A program made the position numbers and the translations under genes. 64,000 nt of DNA, taken from assembly GCA_029246685.1 (NCBI GenBank), contig JAQWMR010000006.1, positions 18,528-82,527 on the forward strand, written 5' to 3'. This stretch comes from Acidimicrobiales bacterium. Its GTDB lineage: Bacteria > Actinomycetota > Acidimicrobiia > Acidimicrobiales > Aldehydirespiratoraceae. This document shows, one piece after another, positions 1 through 12,899 of this stretch; position 1 is the first letter of the stretch; each line of letters opens with the position of its first letter. Under the pieces are notes generated by a model, which had not been told where the DNA came from, ran no database searches, and worked only from the letters and a program-made list of their open reading frames with translations.

Positions 1-652
1 CCAGAAAGCCGGGAGGCGGGGCCGGCTCGAGCATGCACACGAGATCGATGCCCGCCTCGATGATCCCGTTCACGTAGCGGCTCAGCGGACGATGCACAAA
101 GCGCACGAACACGCCCTTCTGTGCCTCCTCCACCGTCACGGCCTCGCGGAGGTACGGGCCGATGCGCCAGTAGGTCTCGGGCGGTTCGATCATGTGGTCG
201 ATGATCATGCCGCTATCGGGAGTCTGGAGGAGTGGGTGATTGACGAACAACACAAACCGCCCGCCAGGTCTCAGAACCCGAGCGACCTCCGCCAGCGATT
301 CGTCGAGCGCATCAACGTGCTCGAAGACGAGACAGACGACCACGGCATCCACCGATCCATCCGCGATCGGGAGCGCATCGCTACCCGACAACCCGTAGAC
401 CGGTCCACCACCCCGACCGACGGCGACATCGATCTGCGAGACGGTCGGATCGAGACCGGTGACCTTCGCTCCGGTGGAGGCCAGGGCGCGGGCGATCTGC
501 CCTTCCCCCGTCCCGACATCGAGCACTCGTTCGTAGCCGGCCAGATATCCGAGCGCGAGCGGGATGATCTGCTCGACGTACTCCGGGTCCACGCCATCGG
601 TGAACTCGCGTTGCCACCAGTCGGCATGGTCATCCCACTGCGGTTCCGTCAC
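1..652 (-). CDS. SAM-dependent methyltransferase, class I (3' end outside window)
   Basis: About 217 residues are visible; the gene runs off the left edge, so its C-terminus is missing. The SAM-binding motif I VLDVGTGEGQ lies near residue 45, followed by an acidic loop and the motif VLRPGGRFVLFVNHP typical of Methyltransf_11/25 enzymes. The substrate cannot be read from the sequence. The start is taken as GTG at 652 because the protein then begins MTEPQWDDHADWWQREF, a usual N-terminus for this family; no in-frame ATG gives a better start. It lies downstream of the beta-propeller gene on the same strand, about 80 bp away. Confidence 0.75.
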   Translation of the reverse strand, partial: MTEPQWDDHADWWQREFTDGVDPEYVEQIIPLALGYLAGYERVLDVGTGEGQIARALASTGAKVTGLDPTVSQIDVAVGRGGGPVYGLSGSDALPIADGSVDAVVVCLVFEHVDALDESLAEVARVLRPGGRFVLFVNHPLLQTPDSGMIIDHMIEPPETYWRIGPYLREAVTVEEAQKGVFVRFVHRPLSRYVNGIIEAGIDLVCMLEPAPPPGFL

Positions 653-734
653 CCCGCCAGCATGCCGCGAACGCCCCGCATTCGTTTCTGTGAGCTGATC
701 TGAGCCGTATTGACGCAGATCTACTCACAGAAGA

Positions 735-2264
735 TCAGAGCTCGATTTTGACGACGCTTTGCTCGCCTTGCATGGCGATCCACAGCGCGCCGGCGGCGTG
801 GCCGATGCCCGTGGGGCCGCCACCAGGGATCGCGCCGCCGAGCGGCGTGACCGTCATGATGCGGCCGGTCGCAGCGTCGATCTGCACGAGAGTACCGTCG
901 TCGCTGACGGTGACCCATGCGGATCCGCCGACCGACACGATTTCGGCCGGGCCTTCGCCCACTGCGATCGTGTCGACGACTTCCATGGACTCGGAGTCGA
1001 ACTTGGCGACCGTGCCTTCACCATTGTTGGTGATCCAGAGATGCGTGCCATCAGCGCCGATCCCGACGGGATTGGCACCAACCTGCACTCGCTCGTTGGT
1101 CTCGAGGCTGCTGCGGGTGAGTCGGACGATCTCGCCCGTGTCGAACACGGCGACCCAGAGGCCGTGCGTGCCCGAGTAGTGGACTGCCGAGGGCCGCCCG
1201 CCGACATCGACCTGCTTGGCGATCTGACCGGTGTAGGGGTCGATCATTGCGACGAACTCCCCGTCGAAGCTCGCGACCACGAGCTCGTCGCCGACCTTGG
1301 CGATGCCATCGGGGCCGGGGAACGGGAACGTGTTCTTGACCGTGTTCGTGCCCGGATCGACCTGGATGATCTGGTTGCCCTGGTAGTCGGTGATCCACAC
1401 GGACGAATCGGTTCGCAGCGCACGGTTGGCCGAATCGGAGATGTTGCCGTTGAGGATCACCCGGTTGGTCTCCGGGTCGATCAGCGACAGGCCTCCGAAG
1501 GTGCCGACCACGGCGATGCTGTCGTCGCGGGCGCTGATGAAGTTCACCTCGGAGCCGATCACGACGCGACGCATCGAGTTGGCATCGAGCGCACTCGGCG
1601 GGCGGGCCTCGAGGTCCTCGACCTCGGCCTGGAGGCTTGCGACCGTCGCCCGAGCGTCCGCGAGTTCGGACTCGAGCGAGCCGTCGCCGACGGGCGCGTC
1701 GCCGCTGCCGTCGGCGACCACGCCGTCTTCTCCGCCATCGTTGGAGTCGGTAGGAGCGGGGTCTGCGGTGACTCTCGTGGAGTCGCCGCCGGACGTCTGC
1801 CAGAGAGCGAGAAGCACGAGGACGATGACGCCCATGGCGCCGAGACCGATGAGGAAACCCTTGCGAGGCAAGGTGATCGTGTCCGACGCTGCGGATGCGG
1901 CAGGTAGCGAGCCGGCCGCTGGAGCCTCGACGTAGTCCTCAGGATCCTTGTCCGGCTCGTCGAGCAGCGGATCCTTCAGATCGTCGGCGTTGACATCGCT
2001 CGGCGGCGGAGCAGGCACGACCGGCGCAGGGCTCGGCGTGGCCTCGGCGGACCAAACGTCGTCGAGCCCGCCTGGCTCGGGAGCGAAGGGTTCATCGGCG
2101 AGCGCCTCGATCGTCTCGATCGCCTCGTCGTCCGACATCGGCGGCTCGGGCACGACGCGGGACGGCTCGACCGGCGGCAGAGGATCCTGCTCGGGGGCCT
2201 CGAACGGCCGCAACACGTTCTCGTTGGGATCGGACGCCTCATTGGTGTCCGGTGTGTCGGTCAT
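735..2264 (-). CDS. Single-pass membrane protein with extracellular YVTN/SMP-30-type beta-propeller
   Basis: 509 aa. Residues 1-135 are a Pro/Asp/Glu-rich cytoplasmic tail. One membrane helix (GFLIGLGAMGVIVLVLLALW) lies near residue 150. A Thr/Gly/Asp-rich linker and a short coiled coil (LESELADARATVASLQAEVE) follow, and the last ~270 residues are repeated blades with motifs such as SVWITDYQGNQIIQVDPGTN and LWITNNGEGTVAKFD, as in the YVTN/Vgb lyase-like propellers. The ATG at 2264 is preferred over an earlier one at 2291 because TGAGGA sits just upstream of it. It follows uvrC by 30 bp and may share its transcript. Its ligand is unknown; a surface scaffold or sensor role is inference. Confidence 0.75.
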   Translation of the reverse strand: MTDTPDTNEASDPNENVLRPFEAPEQDPLPPVEPSRVVPEPPMSDDEAIETIEALADEPFAPEPGGLDDVWSAEATPSPAPVVPAPPPSDVNADDLKDPLLDEPDKDPEDYVEAPAAGSLPAASAASDTITLPRKGFLIGLGAMGVIVLVLLALWQTSGGDSTRVTADPAPTDSNDGGEDGVVADGSGDAPVGDGSLESELADARATVASLQAEVEDLEARPPSALDANSMRRVVIGSEVNFISARDDSIAVVGTFGGLSLIDPETNRVILNGNISDSANRALRTDSSVWITDYQGNQIIQVDPGTNTVKNTFPFPGPDGIAKVGDELVVASFDGEFVAMIDPYTGQIAKQVDVGGRPSAVHYSGTHGLWVAVFDTGEIVRLTRSSLETNERVQVGANPVGIGADGTHLWITNNGEGTVAKFDSESMEVVDTIAVGEGPAEIVSVGGSAWVTVSDDGTLVQIDAATGRIMTVTPLGGAIPGGGPTGIGHAAGALWIAMQGEQSVVKIEL

Positions 2265-2294
2265 GCCAGTCCTCACAAGCGCAGCCCCCAAGCC

Positions 2295-4235
2295 TTACGC
2301 GTCGCCCTCCTGTGGTGGTGGACGGCGAGCTCGTGCGCCCGCCCGAGGCTCGCTGACCTGGTGCAGAGCACGAAAAACGTTCTCTGCTACCTCGTCGGGC
2401 AACCAGGACAACTTCTTGAGGACCTCGAGTTCTGCTTGTTTGACGGCATTGACGCCGCCGAGCTCTTTCGCCAGCCGCTTCTTGCGCGCCGGGCCGAGCC
2501 CTTCGATGCCATCGAGCGCCGATCTCGTCATTCGTTTGTCGCGCAGCTGCCGATGGAAGGTGATGGCGAAGCGGTGGCTTTCGTCGCGGATCCGCTGCAG
2601 CAGATACAGCGCCTCGGACTGCCGCGGCAGTCGGATCGATTCGCTTCGACCAGGGACGAACACCTCCTCGAACTGCTTCGCCAGCGACACGACCGGGATC
2701 TCTTCAGCGAGTCCCAACTCTTTGAGCACTCGAACTGCGACGCTCAATTGGCCTTTGCCGCCATCCACCACGAGGAGCTGCGGCGGATAGGAGAAGCGCC
2801 CCTCGCGCTCCTCGATCGGCACCCTGCGCTCGGCCAGGTAGGCCTTGAAGCGCCGGGTGAGCACCTCCTCCATGGCGGCGAAGTCGTCGTTGCCCGGAAC
2901 CGTTTGGATCTTGAAACGCCGGTAGTCGGACTTCTTCGGCAGCCCGTCCTCCATCACGACCATCGAGCCCACGTAGTCGGTGCCCTGGATGTGGCTCATG
3001 TCGTAGCACTCGATCCGCAGCGGCGCGAGCGGCAGATCCAGATGCTCCTGGAGTTCGTTGAGTGCCTTGGCCCGGCTGTTGTGGTCGTTCGTGCGCTTCA
3101 GACGATGCCGATTGAAGGTCTCCTGCGCGTTCTGGGTGACCGTCTCTTGGAGGCGTCGCTTGTCGCCCCGCATCGGGACCCGAATCAGCACGCGAGACTC
3201 ACGCGCCTCCGTCAGCCACTCCTCATAGAGGTCGGGCGCGCTCGGAAGGTCCGGAACGAGAACCTCCTTGGGCGACCCGACCGGGTTGTCCTCGAAGTAG
3301 AGACGCTCGAGGACCCGTGAGACCAGCTCCGGTCTGTCCAGCTCCTCGGCCTTGTCGACGACGAACCCTCGACGGCCCATCACGCGGCCCTTGCGGACAT
3401 AGAACACCTGGACCGCAGCCTCGAGCTCGTCGTCGTAGAGCCCGATCACGTCAACGTCCTCATTGCGGGCGAAGACCATCTGCTGCTTCTCGATCGCCTT
3501 GCCGACCGCGGTCAAGCGATCGCGCAGGTGGGCGGCGAGCTCGAACTCGAGGGCCTCACTCGCGGCACCCATCTGCGCCTTCAGCTTCGCCACGATCTCG
3601 TCGGTGTCGCCCTCGAGGAACGAGATGAGGTCGGCGACCATCTCGTCGTACCTGGGCTTCTCGATCTCGTCGACGCACGGACCCGAGCACTTCTCAATGT
3701 GGAACAGGAGGCACGGCTTGCCGAGCTTCTCGTGGTGGCTGAACTTGTTGTCGGTGCACGTCCGGATCGGGAATGTCCGCAGCAACAGGTCGAGGGTGTC
3801 GCGGATGGCGTAGGCCTGGCCGTACGGACCGAAGTAGCGGTTGCCCTTCTTGCGCTTGCCCCGCATCACCATGGCTCGGGGCCAGGCGTCGATCGTGGTG
3901 AGACACAGGAACGGGTACGATTTGTCGTCGGTGTAGCGGACGTTGAACCGCGGCTTGTGCCGCTGGATGAGCGAGAACTCGAGCATGAGCGCTTCAACTT
4001 CGTTCGCCACCTGGATCCACTCGACCGACTCGGCCGTCTCCACCATCTGCCTGGTTCGGGTGGGCAGATTGCCGGGATTCTGGAAGTAGTTGGACAGGCG
4101 CGACCGAAGGCTTTTCGCCTTGCCGACGTAGATCACTCGGCCGTCGACGTCCTTGAATTGATACGAGCCCGGGGTGTCGGGAATCGACCCCGCGGGTGGG
4201 CGCTGTACCATCGAGCCCACTCTACGGGCGTGCAT
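2295..4235 (-). CDS. uvrC: Excinuclease ABC subunit C
   Basis: 646 aa, normal length. UvrC makes both incisions in nucleotide excision repair after UvrB loads at a lesion. Visible domains in order: GIY-YIG nuclease (GSYQFKDVDGRVIYVGKAKS, near residues 24-43), a UVR domain that contacts UvrB (around 215-250), the RNase H-like 3' nuclease domain (MVVMEDGLPKKSDYRRFKI, then the LLVVDGGKGQLS segment), and a C-terminal helix-hairpin-helix (GIEGLGPARKKRLAKELGG). The start at 4235 is supported by CCGGAGGACG directly upstream. Only 13 bp separate it from the upstream monooxygenase stop, so the two are probably cotranscribed. Confidence 0.97.
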   Translation of the reverse strand: MHARRVGSMVQRPPAGSIPDTPGSYQFKDVDGRVIYVGKAKSLRSRLSNYFQNPGNLPTRTRQMVETAESVEWIQVANEVEALMLEFSLIQRHKPRFNVRYTDDKSYPFLCLTTIDAWPRAMVMRGKRKKGNRYFGPYGQAYAIRDTLDLLLRTFPIRTCTDNKFSHHEKLGKPCLLFHIEKCSGPCVDEIEKPRYDEMVADLISFLEGDTDEIVAKLKAQMGAASEALEFELAAHLRDRLTAVGKAIEKQQMVFARNEDVDVIGLYDDELEAAVQVFYVRKGRVMGRRGFVVDKAEELDRPELVSRVLERLYFEDNPVGSPKEVLVPDLPSAPDLYEEWLTEARESRVLIRVPMRGDKRRLQETVTQNAQETFNRHRLKRTNDHNSRAKALNELQEHLDLPLAPLRIECYDMSHIQGTDYVGSMVVMEDGLPKKSDYRRFKIQTVPGNDDFAAMEEVLTRRFKAYLAERRVPIEEREGRFSYPPQLLVVDGGKGQLSVAVRVLKELGLAEEIPVVSLAKQFEEVFVPGRSESIRLPRQSEALYLLQRIRDESHRFAITFHRQLRDKRMTRSALDGIEGLGPARKKRLAKELGGVNAVKQAELEVLKKLSWLPDEVAENVFRALHQVSEPRAGARARRPPPQEGDA

Positions 4236-4248
4236 TGACGTCCTCCGG

Positions 4249-6120
4249 CTACCAGCGCTCGTAGTCGGCGCGATCGGGCTGCTGGGTGGCTGCCCAGTAG
4301 TCCGCGAGCGGGAACGGCCAGTTCTGGGCGATGCGACCCGTCGCCGACTTGTACCAGCTGTTGACCGACGAGAGCCCCCACACCATCTCGGAGTTCGCGG
4401 CGTCGATGTGCTGAATCTGAGCGTCGTGGACCTCGGGTCGGACGTCCATCGCAGAGAGGCCGTCCGTCCGGAGCTGACCGATCGACTCGACGAGATAGTT
4501 CACGGCGCACTCGCTGAAGAAGATGATGCTTCCGTTCACCACGATGTTCGTGTTCGGGCCGTAGAGGCAGAAGAAGTTCGGAAAGTCCGGCACGGTCATG
4601 CCGTAGTAGGCGCGAGCGTCGTCGCCCCATCGCTCCCGAAGATCTGCGCCGCCCCGACCGACGACGGCCATCGGTGCGAGGAAGCTCGACGCCGAGAAGC
4701 CCGTTCCGTAGATCACCACGTCGACATCGTGGTGGTCTCCATCGGTCTCGACTCCGGACGCCGTGATGCGGTCGATGCCGTCTGTGACCAGCGAGACGTT
4801 GTCTCGCTTCAGGCTCTCTGCCCAGATCCCGTTGTCCAGAATGAAGCGCTTCGCCCCGACGGGATAGTTCGGCACGACCTGGGCGAGAAGATCCGGACGG
4901 TCAGCGAACTGCTCCTCGATGTACCCGGTGAAGATCTCCCGGAGGAGTTCGCTCATCTCGCTCACCGAGCGTTCGAGCGGACCATCCCAGTCCGGATCGA
5001 GCTTCGCCGCATCGAGGGACCCCTGGTGCGTGTCCCAGAACCGGCGCAGCCGGAACCAATGGAGGTAGGCGGGTATGCGCTCGAACAGATCGAGCACGCC
5101 CTGATCGAGGGGGGCGTGGTATAAGGGCCGGTTCACCAGCCAGGCGGGTGTGCGTTGGAAGACGGTGAGCTCCTCGACGACCGGCGCGATCTCGGGAATG
5201 ACCTGCATGGCGCTGGCGCCGGTTCCGATGACGGCGACGCGCTTGCCGCTCAGATCGACGTCGTCACGCCACCGCGCCGTGTGAAACGCCTCGCCTTCAA
5301 AGCCGTCGCGGCCCTCGATCTCGGGCAAGACGGGGCGGTTCAGCTGGCCGACCGCGGAGACCACCACATCGAACCGGTGCTCGCCGTCCTGCTCCCCGAT
5401 CGTCCCCACCCGCCACTCATCGGTCGTGTCGTCCCAGGTCGCGTCCATGACCTCCACGCCGAACCGAATGTGCGGGCCGACACCCCACTGCTCGGCACAG
5501 TCCTGGAAGTACTCGTGGAGAACCGGCCGAGGCGAATGATGGAACGGCCAGTCCGCCTTCTGCGCACACGAGTAGGAGTAGACGTGGTTGGGCACATCGA
5601 CGCGACAACCGGGATACACGTTCTCGAACCAGGTCCCGCCCAACCCGGAGTTCTTCTCGAACACGATGACATGACACCCCGCCTGGAGCAGGCGATACGC
5701 GGCCAGGATGCCCGACATCCCGGCACCGATCACGGCGACACGGGTCGGTGGACGATCCACATCGCTCACGTGCCAGCTGGGCGTGCGGGCATCGCCGTCG
5801 AGTGCCAACTCGTCGCGGAGCATCCCCGCTGACCGATCGGAGACCGGTCCGCCGGCGAGCCATTCGATCATCGTTCGACGAGCGGCGGGCGACGGCGGAG
5901 CAGCCGGTTCTGGCTGGTCTTCGAGCCGTTCGAGCATCTCGCTGATCCGCCGATGGGCCTCCGCTGACTGCTCGTCGGTCCATCCCACCCCCGGCATCCT
6001 CCCGGCCAACGGGTCCAGGTGGAGATTGGGGGTCAGGGCGCTCGCGTCGCCCAGGTGGTCACACAACGCCACGAGCAGGGCCGCAGCGTCGGTCGGTTCG
6101 AGGTCATGGCGGCTGTTCAT
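4249..6120 (-). CDS. Baeyer-Villiger monooxygenase (flavoprotein, HAPMO-like)
   Basis: 623 aa. It carries the type I BVMO fingerprint FxGxxxHxxxW (FEGEAFHTARW, near residues 274-284) between two Rossmann motifs: GAGMSG near 128 for FAD and GTGASA near 298 for NADPH. The N-terminal ~120 residues are an extra helical extension like that of 4-hydroxyacetophenone monooxygenase. The enzyme inserts oxygen next to a ketone to give an ester or lactone; the substrate cannot be read here, although steroid and aromatic ketones are common. The ATG at 6120 is chosen; a TTG at 6153 in frame is less likely. Its place between uvrA and uvrC has no obvious functional logic. Confidence 0.9.
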   Translation of the reverse strand: MNSRHDLEPTDAAALLVALCDHLGDASALTPNLHLDPLAGRMPGVGWTDEQSAEAHRRISEMLERLEDQPEPAAPPSPAARRTMIEWLAGGPVSDRSAGMLRDELALDGDARTPSWHVSDVDRPPTRVAVIGAGMSGILAAYRLLQAGCHVIVFEKNSGLGGTWFENVYPGCRVDVPNHVYSYSCAQKADWPFHHSPRPVLHEYFQDCAEQWGVGPHIRFGVEVMDATWDDTTDEWRVGTIGEQDGEHRFDVVVSAVGQLNRPVLPEIEGRDGFEGEAFHTARWRDDVDLSGKRVAVIGTGASAMQVIPEIAPVVEELTVFQRTPAWLVNRPLYHAPLDQGVLDLFERIPAYLHWFRLRRFWDTHQGSLDAAKLDPDWDGPLERSVSEMSELLREIFTGYIEEQFADRPDLLAQVVPNYPVGAKRFILDNGIWAESLKRDNVSLVTDGIDRITASGVETDGDHHDVDVVIYGTGFSASSFLAPMAVVGRGGADLRERWGDDARAYYGMTVPDFPNFFCLYGPNTNIVVNGSIIFFSECAVNYLVESIGQLRTDGLSAMDVRPEVHDAQIQHIDAANSEMVWGLSSVNSWYKSATGRIAQNWPFPLADYWAATQQPDRADYERW

Positions 6121-6198
6121 GGGGTACGTGGGGCCCACTCTAGGAGTGCGCAAAGCCGCGAGCGGAATCTCGCCGAACGAGGCGCATTCGCGGGGCGG

Positions 6199-9042
6199 TC
6201 AGTCGAGGAGCGGAGCGAGGAATCGCCCGGTGTGGCTCTCAGGAAGCGCCACGATGTCTTCTGGCGTCCCCGCTCCGACCACATGACCTCCGCCGTTGCC
6301 GCCCTCAGGGCCGAGGTCGATGAGCCAGTCGGCCGTCTTGAGGACGTCGAGGTTGTGCTCGATGACGATCACAGTGTTGCCCTGCTCCACGAGCCGACCG
6401 AGCACGCCGAGAAGCTTGCGGATGTCTTCGAAGTGCAGGCCCGTGGTGGGCTCGTCGAGGATGTAACACGTGTGGCCCGTGGACCGTTTCGCCAGCTCGC
6501 TCGAGAGCTTCACCCGCTGCGCCTCGCCACCGGAGAGCGTTGGTGCCGGCTGACCGAGGCGCACGTAGCCGAGGCCGACATCCACCAAGGTCTGCATGTG
6601 GCGGGAAATCACGGGCTGGTTCGCGAAGAACTCGAGCGCATCGGCGCACGGCATGTCGAGGACTTCGGCGATGTTCTTGCCCTTGAAGTCGATCTCGAGC
6701 GTGTCGCGGTTGTACCGCATGCCCTTGCACACCTCGCACGGCACGTAGACGTCGGGCAGGAAGTGCATCTCGATCTTGATGGTGCCGTCGCCCTGACATG
6801 CCTCGCAGCGCCCCCCTTTGACGTTGAACGAGAAGCGGCCCGGCAGATAGCCCCGGACCTTTGCCTCCTGCGTCTGCGCGAAGAGCTTGCGTACGTGGTC
6901 GAACACACCGGTGTAGGTCGCGGGGTTGGATCGTGGTGTTCGCCCGATCGGCGACTGATCGATCGCGATGACCTTGTCCAGGAGGTCTACGCCCTCCACT
7001 CGCGTGTGGAGCCCGGGCGGGACCTTCGAGGAGTAGATCCTCTGCATCAGGGATCGGTGGAGGATCTCGTTGACGAGTGAGCTCTTGCCCGAGCCGGACA
7101 CACCGGACACGCAGACGAACTTGCCCAACGGGAACTCGACATCGATGTTCTTCAGGTTGTTCTCGCGGGCCCCGCGAACGGTCACCACTCCCCCGTCGCC
7201 GATGCGACGGATCGCAGGTACGGCGATCTCGCGCTTCCCCGTGAGGTATTGCCCGGTGATGGACTCCTTGTTCTTCAGGAGCTGCTTGTAGGTGCCCGAG
7301 TGCACGATCCGGCCGCCGTGCTCCCCTGCGCCGGGGCCGATATCGACCACGTGATCGGCAACCTTCATGGTGTCCTCGTCGTGCTCGACCACGAGGACGG
7401 TGTTGCCGAGGTCGCGCATGCGCAGCAGCGTCTCGATCAGCCGCTGGTTGTCGCGCTGATGGAGACCGATGGATGGCTCGTCGAGGACGTAAAGAACGCC
7501 GACGAGACCCGACCCGACCTGCGACGCAAGGCGAATACGCTGCGCTTCACCGCCGGCAAGCGTGGCCGCTTTGCGCGACATGCTGAGATAGTCGAGGCCG
7601 ACATCGAGCAGGAAGCCGAGCCGGGCGTTGATCTCCTTGAGCACCTGCTCGGCGATGATCATGTCGCGGTCGCTGAGTTCGAGCTCGCCGAGCGCCTTGG
7701 CCGCGTCGGCGATCGACATCGAACACAGGTCGTGGATCGTGTGGTCGCTTATCGTGACGGCCAGCGACAACGGGTTGAGCCGAGACCCTCCGCACTCGGT
7801 GCAGTGCACCTGGCGCATGTAGCCCTCGATCGCTTCTCGGGCCGCGTCGCTCTCCGACTCGTCGTGTCGCCGCATGAGATACGGGACGACGCCTTCGTAC
7901 TTCGCCTGGTACGTACGGGTGCGGCCGTAGCGGTTCTTGTAGCGAACCTGCAGCCTGCCCTTGACGCCCTTGGCGTAGAGCAGCAGGTCCTTCTGCTTCT
8001 TCGTGAGCTTGTCCCACTTCTTGTCCATCGGGATGTCGTACTCATCACAGATCGACTCGACGAGGCGTGAGAAGTAGCGGCTCCGACCGCCGGCCCATGG
8101 GCTGATCGCGCCGCTCTCGATGGTGGCATCCGGATCCGGGACCACGAGCTGCGCATCCACTTCGAAGACCGTGCCCAGACCGTCGCAGTGACCGCACGCG
8201 CCGTAGGGCGAGTTGAACGAGAAGTTGCGGGGGGCCAGCTCCTCGAACGACTTGCCGTCTGAGGGGCGCGACAGGTGCTGGCTGAAGACGATCGTCTGCG
8301 AGTCGGCGTCGTCCTCGCGGGACACGATCTGCATCTCGGCAACGCCACCGGTGAGGGTGAGCGCCGTCTCGATCGAGTCGGTGAGGCGCCGCTCGATGCC
8401 CTCACGCAACACGAGTCGATCGATGACGACCGAGATGTCGTGTGTCTCGTAGCGCTCGAGTTCGAGTTCGAGCTCCTCGGCGAGTTCGAGCTGCTCGCCG
8501 TCCACGATCGCGCGGGCGAAGCCCTGCGTCGCGAGATCCTGCAGCATCGTGTCGTAGGTTCCCTTGCGGCCCCGTACCACCGGAGCGAGGACCTGGAATC
8601 GGGTGCCCTCCTCCATCAGGAGGATCTTGTCCACGATCTGCTGTGGCGTCTGACGGACCAGCTCCTCGCCGGTCTCGGGATCATGGGGGATCCCGATGCG
8701 GGCGAACAGCAATCGGAGGTAGTCGTAGACCTCGGTGACGGTGCCGACGGTGGAGCGCGGGTTGCGAGAGGCGCTCTTCTGGTCGATCGAGATCGCGGGC
8801 GACAGACCCTCGATGAAGTCGACGTCGGGTTTGTCCATCTGGCCGAGGAACTGACGGGCGTACGCGCTCAGTGACTCGACGTAGCGGCGCTGACCCTCGG
8901 CGTAGATCGTGTCGAACGCGAGCGAGCTTTTGCCGCTGCCGGAGAGCCCGGTGAAGACGATGAGCTTGTCGCGCGGGAGGTCCAGATCGATGTCGCGAAG
9001 GTTGTGTTCGCGGGCGCCCTGAATGATGAGTCGTTCGGCCAC
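6199..9042 (-). CDS. uvrA: Excinuclease ABC subunit A
   Basis: 947 aa, full length. UvrA is the dimeric ABC ATPase that finds DNA damage and hands it to UvrB. It has two nucleotide-binding halves: Walker [15 protein letters not shown] near residue 35 and [15 protein letters not shown] near 645, each with its signature ([14 protein letters not shown] and [14 protein letters not shown]) and Walker B ([20 protein letters not shown]). Zinc-binding CxxC pairs are present (CGHC, CTEC, CEAC, CEVC). The start is a GTG at 9042. It lies in a same-strand series with uvrB upstream and uvrC downstream, so the whole UvrABC set falls within 11 kb. Confidence 0.97.
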   Translation of the reverse strand: MAERLIIQGAREHNLRDIDLDLPRDKLIVFTGLSGSGKSSLAFDTIYAEGQRRYVESLSAYARQFLGQMDKPDVDFIEGLSPAISIDQKSASRNPRSTVGTVTEVYDYLRLLFARIGIPHDPETGEELVRQTPQQIVDKILLMEEGTRFQVLAPVVRGRKGTYDTMLQDLATQGFARAIVDGEQLELAEELELELERYETHDISVVIDRLVLREGIERRLTDSIETALTLTGGVAEMQIVSREDDADSQTIVFSQHLSRPSDGKSFEELAPRNFSFNSPYGACGHCDGLGTVFEVDAQLVVPDPDATIESGAISPWAGGRSRYFSRLVESICDEYDIPMDKKWDKLTKKQKDLLLYAKGVKGRLQVRYKNRYGRTRTYQAKYEGVVPYLMRRHDESESDAAREAIEGYMRQVHCTECGGSRLNPLSLAVTISDHTIHDLCSMSIADAAKALGELELSDRDMIIAEQVLKEINARLGFLLDVGLDYLSMSRKAATLAGGEAQRIRLASQVGSGLVGVLYVLDEPSIGLHQRDNQRLIETLLRMRDLGNTVLVVEHDEDTMKVADHVVDIGPGAGEHGGRIVHSGTYKQLLKNKESITGQYLTGKREIAVPAIRRIGDGGVVTVRGARENNLKNIDVEFPLGKFVCVSGVSGSGKSSLVNEILHRSLMQRIYSSKVPPGLHTRVEGVDLLDKVIAIDQSPIGRTPRSNPATYTGVFDHVRKLFAQTQEAKVRGYLPGRFSFNVKGGRCEACQGDGTIKIEMHFLPDVYVPCEVCKGMRYNRDTLEIDFKGKNIAEVLDMPCADALEFFANQPVISRHMQTLVDVGLGYVRLGQPAPTLSGGEAQRVKLSSELAKRSTGHTCYILDEPTTGLHFEDIRKLLGVLGRLVEQGNTVIVIEHNLDVLKTADWLIDLGPEGGNGGGHVVGAGTPEDIVALPESHTGRFLAPLLD

Positions 9043-9147
9043 GGCGGCACTCTATCGGGACTCACCCTGCCGAACACGTGTTCGTTCGCCGGCTGGCTGT
9101 CTCGTGGTGACGAGAAGATGCAGTCCACTCACCAGCGGCACGCGATC

Positions 9148-10784
9148 CTAACCCACGATCTGCCATCCCGGCAGGACGCGAGGGTCGTTCCCGAGGTCGT
9201 GCTCGACGAACGCGATCTCGTCCACCCCGAGGGCCGCCAATGCGGTCGCGGCCTCGGCCCGTACGTCTTCGCCGGTGGCAGTGAACCACTGCTTGTCCAA
9301 CAGCAGAGCGCCGACTTCGCGGGACAGATGCGGGTCATGGAACACCACAACCTCTTCGGACCGGTCAGCTATAGCCTGCATCGCATCTGCGAACGAGTGC
9401 GTTCGGTCGACCGTCACGCGGCGCCGAGCAGCGTGATCGCGAGGCCAGCGAGCGCCGTTGCCCGCAGAACCGAGCGGGACATGTCGGAGGTGAATACCAC
9501 GGTGGCCATCACGACCAGGAGCGCGCCGGTTGTCAGGATGTAGCGGCCGCCCCACTGCGGACCGGCGCCACCGGTGTACTGAACCGCCCACACGAGCGTT
9601 AGCGAGGCGAGGGCGATCAACATCACGAAACGTCGATCGGAGTCACCCCATCCGCGGGTGAGCGCGAGTGCGGCGACCGGCGTTGTCGCTGAAAGCCCCG
9701 GTACGAATCCGAGCCCGTTGCCGAACATGTCGACGAGGACCAAGGCGCCCAGTGCGCCGGCCATGATCGCGATCGGACGGACGCTGTCGGCCGGTCCGTC
9801 CGCGCGGTGCCCGAGCGTTGCGAGAGTTGCTGCCGTGAGGACGGCGAGGATCAGGAAGATCACCTCGGTCTGTGCAAACGGCGAGGCGAAGGTGACCACT
9901 GCCTCCTCCGCCCGCAGGGTGAGGTCCCCGCCGGCCGCGGCCGCCGTAGACGTCGATCGGCCGGCCCGAGTCGCGTCGCCGATCAGGGCGGAGTCGAGCG
10001 CCGAGTTCACGAGCGTCATCGCGCCCACGCCGGCCACCATGGTCGCGCCGCGCGTCGTCGCACCGAGAAGCCGGCCGCTGAGAAGCAAGCGTCCACCCAC
10101 GCAGCTGCCGGCCACGAATCCGTAGACGAGCGGCTCCTGGCGCATCGTCCCGGCGAGGCCGAAGCCGAGTCCGGCTAGGAGCGCCGTGCCCACTCCTCGA
10201 TCTCCATCGGATGCGTCGAGCGCGGCCACGACGGCCCAGACGACAAGGGCGAGGCCGATCGAGTGCTCCCAGAAGTCCAGCGCGTAGATGGTCGCGTGTG
10301 AAGCAACGCTGATGATCCAGAACGCCGCGGTGCCATCGCTCCCGAGCCGCCGGGCGAGCGCCCGAGCTCCGAACGCGGCGAACACGGTTCCGAGGACCGG
10401 CAGTAGGCCGACTGCAGTGGCGCCGCCAATCGACTAGAGCGGGAAGGCGAGCACGAGAATCGGGAGCGTGGTGACGTTGACCCTCGCGTCCGCAACGTGC
10501 TGTGTGGAGAACATCGGGTACAGCGAGCCGTCCGGGTCGACCGACTCGGCCCAGTAGCCGAGGTCCGGCGACGAGCCGCCGTTGCGTTGCATCGCCTCCA
10601 GGGTGGCCAACTTGCCGCCGACGTCAGTCGACAGGAAACCCATCGGGCCGGTGAGCAGCATCAGCGCGACGCGGACCGCCGTCAGCGCCGCTCCGCGATC
10701 CGCGGACGGGAGTACCAGACGGCCCGCACGGACGCGGGAGTCGGAGCTGGTCTCGTCGTGGTCGCCACGCTCGCCTATCGGCAC
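9148..10784 (-). pseudogene. Polytopic membrane glycosyltransferase-like protein, broken by an amber codon and a frameshift
   Basis: Three consecutive reading-frame pieces read as one protein of about 540 aa. Piece one (10784 to 10437) begins with hydrophobic and periplasmic-loop sequence (MLLTGPMGFLSTDVGGKLAT) and ends in LPILVLAFPL. A TAG at 10434-10436 then interrupts an otherwise continuous frame that goes on SIGGATAVGLLPVLGTVFAA through about nine membrane helices. That frame stops at 9414 (LAITLLGAA), and the C-terminal soluble domain (VTVDRTHSFADAMQAIADRS to GWQIVG) lies in the next frame, so an indel near 9415-9425 is needed. The family resembles lipid-linked glycosyltransferases of the ArnT/PMT type, but I cannot name it. 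It sits between uvrB and uvrA. Two sequencing errors would explain it equally well. Confidence 0.6.
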
Positions 10785-10815
10785 CTCCGCATCTGAGTGG
10801 AGGCCGACGACTACT

Positions 10816-12861
<2,046 letters not shown>

Positions 12862-12899
12862 CCCGCAAACCTATCGAGGGGGTGCGACACGCTGGCTAT

